From the NCBI RefSeq assembly GCF_042676985.1, contig NZ_JBHTIK010000015.1, forward strand, positions 372,001 through 436,000: 64,000 nucleotides of DNA. The letters are read 5' to 3'. Source of the DNA: Sphingosinicella xenopeptidilytica. GTDB taxonomy: Bacteria > Pseudomonadota > Alphaproteobacteria > Sphingomonadales > Sphingomonadaceae. Shown here piece after piece: positions 9,641 through 17,880 of the stretch (its first letter is position 1; every line of letters starts with the position of its first letter). The notes beneath the pieces were generated by a model that saw only the letters and a program-made list of their open reading frames with translations, was not told where the DNA came from and ran no database searches. The translations under genes were made by a program, and so were the position numbers.

Positions 9641-10279
9641 TTAGAAAAAGCTTTCCGGAATGATGATGACGTCACCGGGCTGCACGGCAATGTTCGCGTT
9701 GGTCTTGCCGCTTTTCAGCAGGCTTTCGATCTTGACCGCATATTCTTTCTGCGTGTTGCTCGCCTTGTCGTAGCGGATCAGGCGGGCGCTGTCGCCGGCA
9801 GCATATTCGGTAAGACCACCGACCGCGATCATCACGTCGAGCAGCGTCATGTTCGAACGGAACGGGATCGCCTGCGGTCGCGCCGCTTCGCCAACGACGC
9901 GGACCTGCTGCGACAGCGGCCCGTTGAAGTTGTTCACGATCACCGAAACGATCGGTTCCTGAATGTAGGTCGCGAGCTTCTGCTCGACCTCGCGGGCGAG
10001 CGCAGAGGGCGTCTTGCCCGTCGCCACCATGTCCTCGATCAGCGGCGTTGTGAAGCGGCCGTCGGGCCGTACGGTCACCGACGTCGAAAGCTCCGGATTG
10101 CGCCAAACGAAGATACTGAGGGAATCGAGCGGGCCGACCACGTATTCGGCGCCGGGACCATCCTCCGAAGCCTGGAATTGCGCGGGCGGCAAAGTCGGCA
10201 GCCCACTGTTCGAGGCGCAGGCGGAAAGCGCCAGGGCCGCCGCCAGGGCCGGAACGACCACATTAAAAGATTTCGCCAT
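9641..10279 (-). CDS. Wza-type polysaccharide export lipoprotein, XrtA system
   Basis: Outer-membrane polysaccharide export lipoprotein of 212 aa. The signal peptide ends in the lipobox LSAC at about residues 19-22. Poly_export (YVVGPLDSLSIFVWRNPELS) and SLBB-like (VRVVGEAARPQAIPF; GDVIIIPESFF) segments follow, as in TIGR03027 proteins. It is the first gene of the nine-gene minus-strand export block running to the window's left edge. The 166 bases upstream (10280-10445) have no coding signal and probably hold the operon promoter, but I could not fit a convincing -35/-10 or sigma-54 site there. Confidence 0.93.
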   Translation of the reverse strand: MAKSFNVVVPALAAALALSACASNSGLPTLPPAQFQASEDGPGAEYVVGPLDSLSIFVWRNPELSTSVTVRPDGRFTTPLIEDMVATGKTPSALAREVEQKLATYIQEPIVSVIVNNFNGPLSQQVRVVGEAARPQAIPFRSNMTLLDVMIAVGGLTEYAAGDSARLIRYDKASNTQKEYAVKIESLLKSGKTNANIAVQPGDVIIIPESFF

Positions 10280-10445
10280 CTGAGATGAGTCCCCTCTTCA
10301 AACGCCCCCGCGTCCGCGGGAGACAAAATCAGGCCGACACGCCCTATGCATGCCGGCTGGCCGCCTTTCCGCCCCTGAACCCGATACCGTCTAAAGGTTA
10401 CGGCATCGTTCGTTTCCCTACCTTTCCAATAGCAAATTTTGCAAT

Positions 10446-11675
10446 TTACGCAAGCATTTCGGCGGGAGCGTCGTGGCTCAGGAAGGCTGTTGGACTGGCC
10501 GTAAGGCCATAGGCGCCCGCCATGAAAACGGCAAGGACGTCACCAACCTCGGTGGCAGGAAGCATCACTTTGTCGCCAAGCCTGTCGAGCGGGGTGCAGA
10601 GGCAGCCCACGACGTTCAGGTTCTCAGCGTCCGGCGCGCCGAAACGGCTTGCGTTCGCAAGGGGATAGTTGCGCCGGATCACCGTGCCGAAGTTGCCGCT
10701 AGCCGCCAGTTGGTGATGCAGGCCGCCGTCCGTGATGATGAACACCTCGTCCTGACTCATTTTCCGGTCGATGGCGCGCGTCAGATACACACCGCTTTCG
10801 CCCACGAGATAGCGCCCGAGTTCCACGACGAACCGTGTTTCCGCCAGGATGGGATCACGTGACGCGAGGGCCTTGCCGAGCGCCTTGCCCACAGCGGCAA
10901 GATCAAGCGGCTGATCGCCCGGAAAATACGGCAGGCCGAAGCCGCCGCCGAGATTGACGAGCGGCGGCGGCACTGGCGCGTGTTCCGCAAGGTCCGCTAC
11001 AAGATCGAGCGTTTTCCTCTGCGCGTCGATGATTGCCTCCGCAGAGAGGTTCTGCGAACCGGCGAAAACATGAAATCCACGAAAATCCGAGCCTTCGGCC
11101 GTAATTTCGGCGAGCAGCGCGGGCACCTTGTCGGCATCGACTCCGAACGGCTTGGCCCCGCCGCCCATCCGCATACCAGAAGCCTTGAGGTCGAACGGCG
11201 GATTGACGCGCACGGCGGCGCGCACGCGCTTTCCGAGCCGATCGCCGATCGCTGCGGCGCGTGCGAACTCGCGCGCGGATTCGATGTTGAGCGTGACACC
11301 GGCACTGATCGCCAACTCCAGCTCGAAATCACGCTTCCCCGGCCCTGCGAAGCTGATATGCGACGGATCGGCACCGGCCGCGAGCGCGACGCGCAGTTCA
11401 CCCGCCGAGGCGACATCGAGCCCGTCCACCTGCCCCGCCATCCACGCCACGAGCTGCGGCATCGGATTCGCCTTCATCGCGTAGTGAATGCCGACCTCTG
11501 CGGGTAGCGCCGCGCGCAGCTCCGCGATTTTCGCGGCGATCACGCCCCGGTCGTAAACGAACAGCGGCGTGCGTCCGCCAGCCGCGGCGATCCATTCGGT
11601 CGCCGTCCGGCCCGCGATCGCGAGTTCGCCGTCCTGCTCGCGGAACAGCGGGTGGATGCGATGATCGCGGCTCAT
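10446..11675 (-). CDS. PLP-dependent decarboxylase, exosortase A system-associated
   Basis: Fold-type III (alanine racemase/LysA-like) decarboxylase of 409 aa, TIGR03099 type. The PLP lysine lies in GIHYAMKANPMPQ, the glycine-rich phosphate site in LVNLGGGFGLPYF, and the active-site Cys region in NVVGCLCTPLDRLG. The substrate is unknown; the family is related to diaminopimelate and ornithine decarboxylases. The start at 11675 overlaps the ligase stop (ATGA). With the ligase and GNAT genes it forms a three-gene minus-strand unit facing away from the acyl carrier protein gene. Confidence 0.92.
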   Translation of the reverse strand: MSRDHRIHPLFREQDGELAIAGRTATEWIAAAGGRTPLFVYDRGVIAAKIAELRAALPAEVGIHYAMKANPMPQLVAWMAGQVDGLDVASAGELRVALAAGADPSHISFAGPGKRDFELELAISAGVTLNIESAREFARAAAIGDRLGKRVRAAVRVNPPFDLKASGMRMGGGAKPFGVDADKVPALLAEITAEGSDFRGFHVFAGSQNLSAEAIIDAQRKTLDLVADLAEHAPVPPPLVNLGGGFGLPYFPGDQPLDLAAVGKALGKALASRDPILAETRFVVELGRYLVGESGVYLTRAIDRKMSQDEVFIITDGGLHHQLAASGNFGTVIRRNYPLANASRFGAPDAENLNVVGCLCTPLDRLGDKVMLPATEVGDVLAVFMAGAYGLTASPTAFLSHDAPAEMLA

Positions 11676-13162
11676 TGAACGTGCCTCGCGCGCAATACGG
11701 CGCGGTCGATCTTGCCGTTCGGATTGCGCGGCAGCTCGGTTTCCCAAATGAAATGGCGCGGCACCATGTAGGCAGGCACTAGTCCCGTCAGCTCCCGGCG
11801 CGCAAGCGCTTCCGCTTCCATCTCGCCGAGCCCCGCGGCCCGCACGCCGACCGCAACGATCGCCTGGCCCAGCCGATCGTCCGCCACGCCGAATACTGCG
11901 ATCGCACTCACTGCGCCGGTTGCGAAGATCGCTTCCTCCACCTCGGTGGGGCTCACGCGGTTGCCCGAAATCTTCATCATCTCGTCGTCGCGCCCGACGA
12001 AATAGAGCAGCCCCTCATCGTCCTGCATCACCGTGTCGCCTGACCACACGGCCATGCCCGGATGCGCGAAGAATGGAGGCGCGGGGCGGAAACGCACGGC
12101 GGTCCGCTCCGGATCGTTCCAATACCCCTTCGCGACGAGCGGCCCGGCGTGGACAAGCTCACCCGGCTCGCCCGGCGCCGCGGGCGTTCCGTCGGCACGC
12201 AGCACGTGCAACTCCGCACGCGGAATCGCACGCCCGATCGAATCGGGGTGGGCGTCGACGAGCGCCGGGTCGAGGTACGTCGAGCGGAACGCCTCGGTGA
12301 GGCCGTACATCAGGTAGATCTTCGTATTGGGCAGAAGCGTGCGCAGGCGTTTCGTCAGCGCCGCAGGCATCCGCCCGCCGGAGTTCGTGATATAGCGCAG
12401 GCTGCGCGCCTCGGCGGGCCATTCCACCTCGGCAAGCTGCATCCAGAGCGGCGGCACCCCCGCAAGAGCGGTCGCCTTGTGGCGAATCACGGCCTTCACG
12501 ACATCGCGCGGCAACAGATAGTCGAGCAGGATCGCCGCCCCGCCCTGTTTCAGCGCCGTCAGCACCTGATTGAGGCCGTAGTCGAACGCCAGCGGCAACA
12601 CGCAGAGGATTCGCTCCTCGGCGCCGATACCGAGATATTCCGAAACGCTTTCTGCACCGAGCACGAGATTGGCGTGCGAAAGCATCACACCCTTGGGACG
12701 CCCGGTGCTGCCTGAGGTATAGAGAATCGCGGCAAGGTCGTCCGGCGTGCGGTCCACGGCCACAGGCGCGCCCGTCATCAGCGCCCCCCAATCCTTTTCC
12801 GCGCGCAGCACGCGGCATGTGCGCGGCGTGTTGCGCAGCGTCTCGGCGCGGGCATTGTTGGTCAGCAGCACCGTTGCGCCGCTGTCGGCGATGATGTGTT
12901 CGACCTGCGGCGCCTTCAGCACCGGATTGACGGGAATCGCGACCGCGCCCGCGCGCATCGCCCCGAGCAGCGCGGCAATGTTGCCTGTGGTCTTGCTGAG
13001 CCACACCGCGACCCGATCGCCGGGGCGCACGCCAATCGCTGCAAGCCCGCTCGCCATCCGGCTGACGAGCGCCTCGAGTTCGGCGTAGGTCGTTGTGTGT
13101 GCGCCTTCGATAAGCGCCGCGCGCACACCGTCGTGGCCAAGATGAAGCGCATCGACCCGCAT
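11672..13162 (-). CDS. Acyl-CoA ligase (AMP-forming), exosortase A system-associated
   Basis: ANL-superfamily adenylating enzyme of 496 aa, TIGR03098 type. The P-loop-like motif ILYTSGSTGRPKGVMLSH, the A5 motif LMYGLTEAFRSTYL and the C-terminal catalytic region NPNGKIDRAVLRAR are all present. It probably activates a carboxylic acid as its adenylate for loading onto the acyl carrier protein encoded nearby at 13923. The substrate is unknown. It is separated by 3 bp from the GNAT gene upstream and overlaps the decarboxylase gene downstream. Confidence 0.93.
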   Translation of the reverse strand: MRVDALHLGHDGVRAALIEGAHTTTYAELEALVSRMASGLAAIGVRPGDRVAVWLSKTTGNIAALLGAMRAGAVAIPVNPVLKAPQVEHIIADSGATVLLTNNARAETLRNTPRTCRVLRAEKDWGALMTGAPVAVDRTPDDLAAILYTSGSTGRPKGVMLSHANLVLGAESVSEYLGIGAEERILCVLPLAFDYGLNQVLTALKQGGAAILLDYLLPRDVVKAVIRHKATALAGVPPLWMQLAEVEWPAEARSLRYITNSGGRMPAALTKRLRTLLPNTKIYLMYGLTEAFRSTYLDPALVDAHPDSIGRAIPRAELHVLRADGTPAAPGEPGELVHAGPLVAKGYWNDPERTAVRFRPAPPFFAHPGMAVWSGDTVMQDDEGLLYFVGRDDEMMKISGNRVSPTEVEEAIFATGAVSAIAVFGVADDRLGQAIVAVGVRAAGLGEMEAEALARRELTGLVPAYMVPRHFIWETELPRNPNGKIDRAVLRARHVQ

Positions 13163-13165
13163 GGT

Positions 13166-13816
13166 TCAGCAGCCCCTCAGATCGCAGACCGCGGGCGTTC
13201 CCGCCCCGGCACGTACAGCCGCCGGCCGCACGCCCGTCGCGATCTGCATTGGCCCGAGCCGCGCCGCAGCGAGCATACCGAGCGTTCTGCCGCCCATGCG
13301 CTCATGCGGGCGCAGCGAGCCGAGGTTGTAGTCGGCAATGCGGCTCAACGAGCGTTTGAGGCCATGCGCCGCCAGCCACGCGCCCGTCCCCGCCCACAGC
13401 GCCGCGAACGCCCGGCCGAGCCGCCGGTCCTCGCGAATCCATAAGCCCGTATCCCAGGCCGCGTCGTCGGGAAGCAGAAACCGCACGTCCACCTCGTCCT
13501 CATCGTAATGACCCCGCGCCAGCCAGTTGACCCCGACCAGCACCTCGCCGTCGAACGCACCAAGGCAGATAAGCCCGCGCGCGAAACGATCCTGCTGCAC
13601 ATCTAGGGGCGCATCGATGACTAAAGTCTTGAGTTCGCCCGAGGAAAGTTCGCGCACGGCATGACCGCGCGGCATCTTCGGCATCCCCGAAAGCGGCACC
13701 GCGATCAGCCGGTAGCGATGCCAGAAAACGCCCGGAATCCGCGCCGCCATGCGCCCGATCGCATAGGACAGCGTCGTTGCAGCACCCAGCGTCCGCCATG
13801 TTTCACGAAACGACAT
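13166..13816 (-). CDS. GNAT-family acetyltransferase-like protein of the XrtA locus
   Basis: Predicted 216-aa acyltransferase. The fold is suggested by the V/A motif region ICLGAFDGEVLVGVNWLARG and the GNAT-like C-terminal motif DYNLGSLRPHERMGG. Its place at the head of the ligase-decarboxylase operon, divergent from an acyl carrier protein, suggests that it moves an acyl group made by that set. The ATG at 13816 has AAGGGG just upstream; the longer frame to 14170 is antisense to the carrier gene. The extreme C-terminus is Ala/Gly-rich with two Cys near the end (CDLRGC). Confidence 0.75.
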   Translation of the reverse strand: MSFRETWRTLGAATTLSYAIGRMAARIPGVFWHRYRLIAVPLSGMPKMPRGHAVRELSSGELKTLVIDAPLDVQQDRFARGLICLGAFDGEVLVGVNWLARGHYDEDEVDVRFLLPDDAAWDTGLWIREDRRLGRAFAALWAGTGAWLAAHGLKRSLSRIADYNLGSLRPHERMGGRTLGMLAAARLGPMQIATGVRPAAVRAGAGTPAVCDLRGC

Positions 13817-13922
13817 CCGCCCCTTTGTCCGCCCTGTCCGCTCTGCCGTCTCGCCTGCATTTACCTCTGCAAACGGCGCCAGTATACCGCCCGCGGGCAA
13901 CGACAGTGCATACAGGGTGGAG

Positions 13923-14192
13923 ATGACCGCAGACACCGCTTCCCGCGCCGACCAGATGCGGCGCATTCTCGTCGAGGTGCTGGGCGTTCCCGAAGCGACC
14001 GCCGCCGGGCTCGACGACACCTCGCCGCTGTTCGGCGCGCTCCCCGAGATCGATTCGATGGCGGTCGCGGGCCTCCTCACCGAGATGGAGGACCGCTTCG
14101 GCATCGTGATCGACGACGACGAGGTCGACGCGGACCTGTTCGCGACGTTCGGCAATCTCGTCGGCTTCATCGCGCGGAAGGCTGCCGCCTAG
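13923..14192 (+). CDS. Acyl carrier protein, exosortase A system-associated
   Basis: Small acidic 89-aa carrier protein. The phosphopantetheine serine lies in EIDSMAVAGLLTEMED, and the C-terminal helix (DLFATFGNLVGFIA) fits the PP-binding fold. It would carry an acyl or aminoacyl group activated by the ligase at 11672-13162. An in-frame GTG at 13917 is an alternative start. The 106 bases between this gene and the divergent GNAT gene must hold both promoters. The stop is followed at once by the GTG start of the hydrolase. Confidence 0.9.
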   Translation: MTADTASRADQMRRILVEVLGVPEATAAGLDDTSPLFGALPEIDSMAVAGLLTEMEDRFGIVIDDDEVDADLFATFGNLVGFIARKAAA

Positions 14193-14870
14193 GTGGAGCC
14201 GTTCCGGTTCACGCTCGTCAGCGCCGGGCCATACGACCTGCCAACCATCCTGCGCGGCCCCGAAACCGGGCCCTGCGTGCTGTTCGTCCCGCCGCTGTTT
14301 GAGGAGATGAACCGCACGCGGCGGCTTCTCGCCGATCTCGGCCGCGCGCTCGCTGCGAACGGAATCGGCAGCGTCCTCGCTGATCTTCCGGGCACGGGCG
14401 ATGCGACCGGCGTGCCCGATATCGCCGCGTGGCGGCTTGCGACCGCACATCTGATAGAAAGGCTGGTGGGGCGCCCGCTTCGTGTGCTCGCCGTGCGCGG
14501 CGGTGCGCTGCTCACGGATGGTTCCGGAAGCGAAGGCCTCTACCGCGTGTCTCCCGTCGCTTCCGGCGCCAGCCTCCTCCGCGAAATGATGCGCGCGCAG
14601 GCGATTGCGGATCAGGAGCGCGAAGGTGCCCGCATCTCGCCCTCGACTTACGAAACGCGCTTCGAGCGCGGCGAAACGGTCGCACTCACCGGCTATGACG
14701 TCACGCCCGGTCTTGCTGCGGACCTCACCGCCCTGACGCTGCCGGACGCCGCCGTGCCGCTTCGCGTGTCTGCTGTGGAAGGGTCGCCGGTGTGGCGGCA
14801 GGCCGAACCCGCCCCGGCTCCGGCCTTCGCCGCCGCGCTCGCCGAAGACATCGCCGCGTGGATGCAATGA
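14193..14870 (+). CDS. Hydrolase 2, exosortase A system-associated (alpha/beta fold)
   Basis: Alpha/beta-hydrolase-like protein of 225 aa, TIGR03101 type. The N-terminal VLFVPPLFEEMNRTRRLLAD and LADLPGTGDATG match the family. At the place of the nucleophile elbow (G-x-S-x-G) the sequence reads AVRGGALL, with no Ser or Cys, so catalysis of the usual kind is doubtful. The GTG start directly abuts the carrier gene stop. The product may act as a pseudo-enzyme partner of hydrolase 1, whose ATG overlaps its stop. Confidence 0.85.
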   Translation: MEPFRFTLVSAGPYDLPTILRGPETGPCVLFVPPLFEEMNRTRRLLADLGRALAANGIGSVLADLPGTGDATGVPDIAAWRLATAHLIERLVGRPLRVLAVRGGALLTDGSGSEGLYRVSPVASGASLLREMMRAQAIADQEREGARISPSTYETRFERGETVALTGYDVTPGLAADLTALTLPDAAVPLRVSAVEGSPVWRQAEPAPAPAFAAALAEDIAAWMQ

Positions 14871-15634
14871 TCCGCCCGCTCGCCATTCCTTGCGGGGAGA
14901 GCCTCCTCGCCGCCACGCTGCACCCGGGCGAAGGTCTGCTTGCCGCGCTCATCGTCTCAGGCGGCGTACAGACCAGGGCTGGGCCGCATCGGCTGTTCAC
15001 CGCGCTTGCGGAAGCGCTCGGCAGCCACGGGATGGCCGCGCTGCGCTTCGATCGGTGCGGTGTCGGAGATAGCGAAGGCGAGGATACGGGTTTTCTCGGC
15101 AGTGCGGACGACATCGCCGCCGCCGCGTCGGCGCTTCGCCGTGACGGCGGCACGGATATCGTCGGCATCGGCCTTTGCGACGGCGCGGCCGCGCTCGCGC
15201 TGTTCGGGGCTGCAAACGGTATCCAGCGCCTCGTCCTGCTCAATCCCTGGAGCTTCGACAGCGACGTCGCCGAAATGCCCGCCGCTGCGCAGCGCGACCG
15301 CACGCTGAGGCGCCTTCTCAATCCCCGCAACTGGCTGCGCATACTGTCCGGCGGGATCGATGTGAAGGGTGCGCTGAAAACCCTGTTCAGCAAGAATACC
15401 GCACCGGAAAGCGCCCTCTCCGCGCGCCTCGTCGCCGCGATCAATGCGTTTCCGGGGCCCGTCCTCGTGCCGCTCTCACGCGGCGACGCAACGGCAGAGG
15501 CTTTCGCGGCGCTGCTCCCCGCGCTCGGCGGGCACGTCCATCCCGTATGGCTTGAAAATGCCGATCACACGCTGACCCGGCCGGAGGCACGTCAGGCGCT
15601 GTTCGCCGCCATCACGGACTGGCTCGCCAAATAG
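14867..15634 (+). CDS. Hydrolase 1, exosortase A system-associated (alpha/beta fold)
   Basis: Alpha/beta-hydrolase of 255 aa, TIGR03100 type. The oxyanion region IVSGGVQTRAGPHRLFTALA and LRFDRCGVGDSEGEDTGF are family hallmarks. The nucleophile elbow reads GIGLCDGAAAL, with Cys where most esterases have Ser; a C-terminal His is in LENADHTLTRPEA. It may release a product from the carrier protein, which is inference. The ATG overlaps the upstream stop (ATGA). It is the last gene of the plus-strand trio and converges on the PEP-CTERM gene. Confidence 0.88.
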   Translation: MIRPLAIPCGESLLAATLHPGEGLLAALIVSGGVQTRAGPHRLFTALAEALGSHGMAALRFDRCGVGDSEGEDTGFLGSADDIAAAASALRRDGGTDIVGIGLCDGAAALALFGAANGIQRLVLLNPWSFDSDVAEMPAAAQRDRTLRRLLNPRNWLRILSGGIDVKGALKTLFSKNTAPESALSARLVAAINAFPGPVLVPLSRGDATAEAFAALLPALGGHVHPVWLENADHTLTRPEARQALFAAITDWLAK

Positions 15635-15636
15635 CA

Positions 15637-15669
15637 TCGCGCCGGGATGGACCAGCCACCCCGGCGCGA
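15637..15669. terminator. Perfect 10-bp stem-loop between convergent genes
   Basis: The arms TCGCGCCGGG (15637-15646) and CCCGGCGCGA (15660-15669) pair perfectly around a 13-base loop. The hairpin lies between the convergent stop codons of hydrolase 1 and the PEP-CTERM gene, so it can serve either strand. There is no T-run on either side, so it is not a textbook intrinsic terminator. Confidence 0.6.
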
Positions 15670-15691
15670 AACTCAGCGATCAAGCGACGCT

Positions 15692-16423
15692 TCAGGCCTT
15701 GCGGCGACGCGCCACCGCGGCGAGCGCGAGACCAAGGCCGAGCAGGCCGAGCGCACCCGGCTCCGGAACGTCCGTCACCGGCGTGCCGTCACCCTTGTCC
15801 TTGAAGAAGCCGACCGTGTGGTTGTCGGATTCATACCCGGCACCGCCCGGCGCCTGGATGAACTCGATGCGGTCGAACGTGCCGCCGTCATAGAAGAAGT
15901 TCAGGAAAACGTAGGGTTCGCCCGAATTCTGGCCCGTCACCGGGTGGCCCCAGTAGTCGGGCTGGCCGCTGACGAGCGCGAGGACGTTCACGGGGGCGAA
16001 GGAGAAGACCTCCGAACCGCCGCTGTAGAACTTCACCGTGTTGCCGGCATCGAGCGCCGACAGCCAGTAGCCGAAATAGTTGACGCCGGTGCTGCCCGAC
16101 TGGGTGATGTCGATCGAGTAGCTCAGCGTGCCGTAGCCGAGGCCGGCAACCGCATAGTCCGAACCGCCGTCGCCGCCATACTGGTTCGCGCCGATGACCT
16201 TCACGTCCTTATAGGTCAGCTCGATGGTGTTGCCGTCGTAGGTGAACGACGAGGTGAAGTCCGTCTGTCCGGCCTTCCCGTCGAACGTCTCGACGCCATA
16301 ATAGTCAAACGTCGCCGTCGTGGTCGTCGCACCCGCCGCTTCGTAAGATACGCTCATCGTTGCAGCCTGCGCGGTCGACGCCGCAAGCAGAAGAGCCGCT
16401 CCACCGATCATCTTGATGTTCAT
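15692..16423 (-). CDS. PEP-CTERM sorting-domain protein (XrtA substrate)
   Basis: Secreted 243-aa protein with a signal peptide (residues 1-20, ending AQA) and a C-terminal sorting tail: VPEPG, a hydrophobic helix LGLLGLGLALAA and a basic end ARRRKA. This is the exact tripartite signal that exosortase A recognises, so it is a probable substrate of the xrtA product at the other end of the locus. The mature part is rich in Gly, Tyr, Ser and Thr and is likely beta-stranded; no enzymatic motif is seen. A sigma-54 promoter motif lies about 40 bases upstream. Confidence 0.93.
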   Translation of the reverse strand: MNIKMIGGAALLLAASTAQAATMSVSYEAAGATTTTATFDYYGVETFDGKAGQTDFTSSFTYDGNTIELTYKDVKVIGANQYGGDGGSDYAVAGLGYGTLSYSIDITQSGSTGVNYFGYWLSALDAGNTVKFYSGGSEVFSFAPVNVLALVSGQPDYWGHPVTGQNSGEPYVFLNFFYDGGTFDRIEFIQAPGGAGYESDNHTVGFFKDKGDGTPVTDVPEPGALGLLGLGLALAAVARRRKA

Positions 16424-16462
16424 CGCAACACAACTCCTGATCCTTGCATTGCGAAAACAATA

Positions 16463-16479
16463 AGCAACGCGCGTGCCAA
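16463..16479 (-). promoter_or_regulatory. Sigma-54 (-24/-12) promoter of the PEP-CTERM gene
   Basis: On the minus strand the bases read TTGGCACGCGCGTTGCT, a full match to the sigma-54 consensus TGGCAC-N5-TTGC with exact spacing (-24 at 16473-16478, -12 at 16464-16467). Transcription would start near 16452, about 30 bases before the ATG at 16423, and AGGAG follows in the leader. PEP-CTERM loci often include sigma-54 activators of the PrsR type; none is within this window. Confidence 0.8.
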
Positions 16480-16513
16480 TCCTCCGATTCCGAGCGAAAA
16501 CCAGAAGTCAAAT

Positions 16514-16531
16514 GGTTAACCGTAACGTTAC
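16514..16531. promoter_or_regulatory. Paired palindromes upstream of the sigma-54 promoter
   Basis: Two adjoining perfect palindromes, GGTTAACC (16514-16521) and GTAACGTTAC (16522-16531), lie about 40-55 bases upstream of the -24 element of the PEP-CTERM gene. Their place fits an activator binding site, although enhancers are often farther away. The binding protein is unknown. Confidence 0.35.
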
Positions 16532-16669
16532 AGAAACGAATGTGTAAAGATTTCCGACGGTACGTCTCTGTCGAAAGCCGTGATGCTTCCAAGCCTTCAC
16601 GTTGCTTAGGCGTGGCCCACGAAAAGACCCTCGACACCGGTCGACGCTTCACAAAAAGGACTGTTGAGA

Positions 16670-16746
16670 TGGTAGCGGAGGAGGGACTTGAACCCCCGAC
16701 ACGCGGATTATGATTCCGCTGCTCTAACCAACTGAGCTACTCCGCC
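16670..16746 (-). tRNA. tRNA-Met (CAU), elongator type
   Basis: A 77-nt cloverleaf with encoded CCA. The acceptor stem GGCGGAG pairs with CTCCGCT plus the discriminator; the anticodon stem-loop is GCGGA-ATCATAA-TCCGC, giving CAU. The T arm carries GGTTCAAGTCC. The D loop and acceptor end match elongator tRNA-Met rather than initiator (normal G1-C pairing); a tRNA-Ile2 assignment is less likely. Confidence 0.93.
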
Positions 16747-16777
16747 CCGAAGACCTGTTCGGCCCGAAAGCGGGGGT

Positions 16778-16806
16778 CATATAGGCGTGGGGGCTGCCCC
16801 GGTCAA
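16778..16806 (-). promoter_or_regulatory. Promoter of tRNA-Met
   Basis: On the minus strand TTGACC (16801-16806) and TATATG (16778-16783) are separated by exactly 17 bases. Transcription would start about 25 bases before the tRNA 5' end. This is a good sigma-70 type match in a GC-rich setting. Confidence 0.7.
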
Positions 16807-16950
16807 TCGTCCGCGCAGCATGGTTGCACTAGGCCCCGGCGCTGGCTAAGCCGTGCGCCACTGTGGCGGCGGACTGCGGGGAGAGATCGGCCGATGACAT
16901 CGCGCTCGTTCGTGTTCGCCGAGGGTTTTCATTCAAGCAAGGCCAACGCA

Positions 16951-17880
16951 ATGCAGGACTGGACGCTTCTCATCCACGGCGGTGCCGGCGGGATGGAGCG
17001 CGGCAAGATGACAGCGGAACAGGACGCCGCACAGCGCGCCGGCCTTTCCGCGGCGCTGAAAGCGGGCAAGGTCGTGCTGGCTTCCGGGGGCAGCGCGCTC
17101 GATGCCGTGGAAGCCGCCGTGAAGGTTCTTGAAGACGACCCCGGCTTCAATGCGGGGCGCGGATCGGTGTTTACCTACGAAGGCGTCAACGAACTCGACG
17201 CCGCCATCATGGACGGGCGAAACCGTGCAGCGGGCGCGGTCGCCGGCCTCACGCGCACGCGCAATCCGATCAGCGCCGCGCGCGCGGTGATGGAAAAGAG
17301 CCCCCACGTGATGCTGCAGGCCCCCGGTGCGGACCGGTTCGCGCGCGAGCGCGGCCTCGATCAGGTCGATCCGGCGTACTTCCGCACCGAAGAACGCTGG
17401 CAGCAGCTTCAGAAGATGAAGGAAAACGCCAAGACCGGCGCAGCGTTCGACGCCGAGGTGAAGTACGGCACCGTGGGCGCGGTCGCGAAAGACGTGCACG
17501 GCAACCTCGCCTCCGCCACCTCCACCGGCGGGCTCACCGGCAAACGCTGGGGCCGTGTCGGCGATTCGCCGGTCATCGGCGCGGGCACCTATGCGGACAA
17601 CCGCGGCTGCGCCGTTTCCGCGACGGGCTCCGGCGAGTTCTACATCCGTGTCGGCGCCGCGCACGAAATCTGCGCGCGGATGCGCTTCGGCAAGGAAGAC
17701 GTGCAGGCGGCGACAGACGCGGTGCAGGCCGAGGTGAAGGCACTCGGCGGCGCCGGCGGCGTCATCGCGGTCGCGCCGGACGGCACTTCGGCCTTTTCCT
17801 TCAACACGCCCGGCATGTATCGCGGGCGGGCAACCTCCGGCGGTGCGTTCGCCGTTCATATCTATGGGGATGAGAAATGA
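16951..17880 (+). CDS. Isoaspartyl peptidase/L-asparaginase (plant-type Ntn hydrolase)
   Basis: 309-aa precursor that self-cleaves before a catalytic Thr. Seen: the N-terminal TLLIHGGAGGM, NAGRGSVFTYEGVNELDAAIMDG, and the cleavage site KYGTVGAVAKDVHGNLA, where the Thr of GTVG becomes the nucleophile; STGGLTGKRWGRVGDSP is also conserved. It hydrolyses beta-aspartyl dipeptides and asparagine in protein turnover. AAGG lies eight bases before the ATG at 16951; a longer frame from 16894 lacks family support. The stop overlaps the next start (ATGA). Confidence 0.93.
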   Translation: MQDWTLLIHGGAGGMERGKMTAEQDAAQRAGLSAALKAGKVVLASGGSALDAVEAAVKVLEDDPGFNAGRGSVFTYEGVNELDAAIMDGRNRAAGAVAGLTRTRNPISAARAVMEKSPHVMLQAPGADRFARERGLDQVDPAYFRTEERWQQLQKMKENAKTGAAFDAEVKYGTVGAVAKDVHGNLASATSTGGLTGKRWGRVGDSPVIGAGTYADNRGCAVSATGSGEFYIRVGAAHEICARMRFGKEDVQAATDAVQAEVKALGGAGGVIAVAPDGTSAFSFNTPGMYRGRATSGGAFAVHIYGDEK

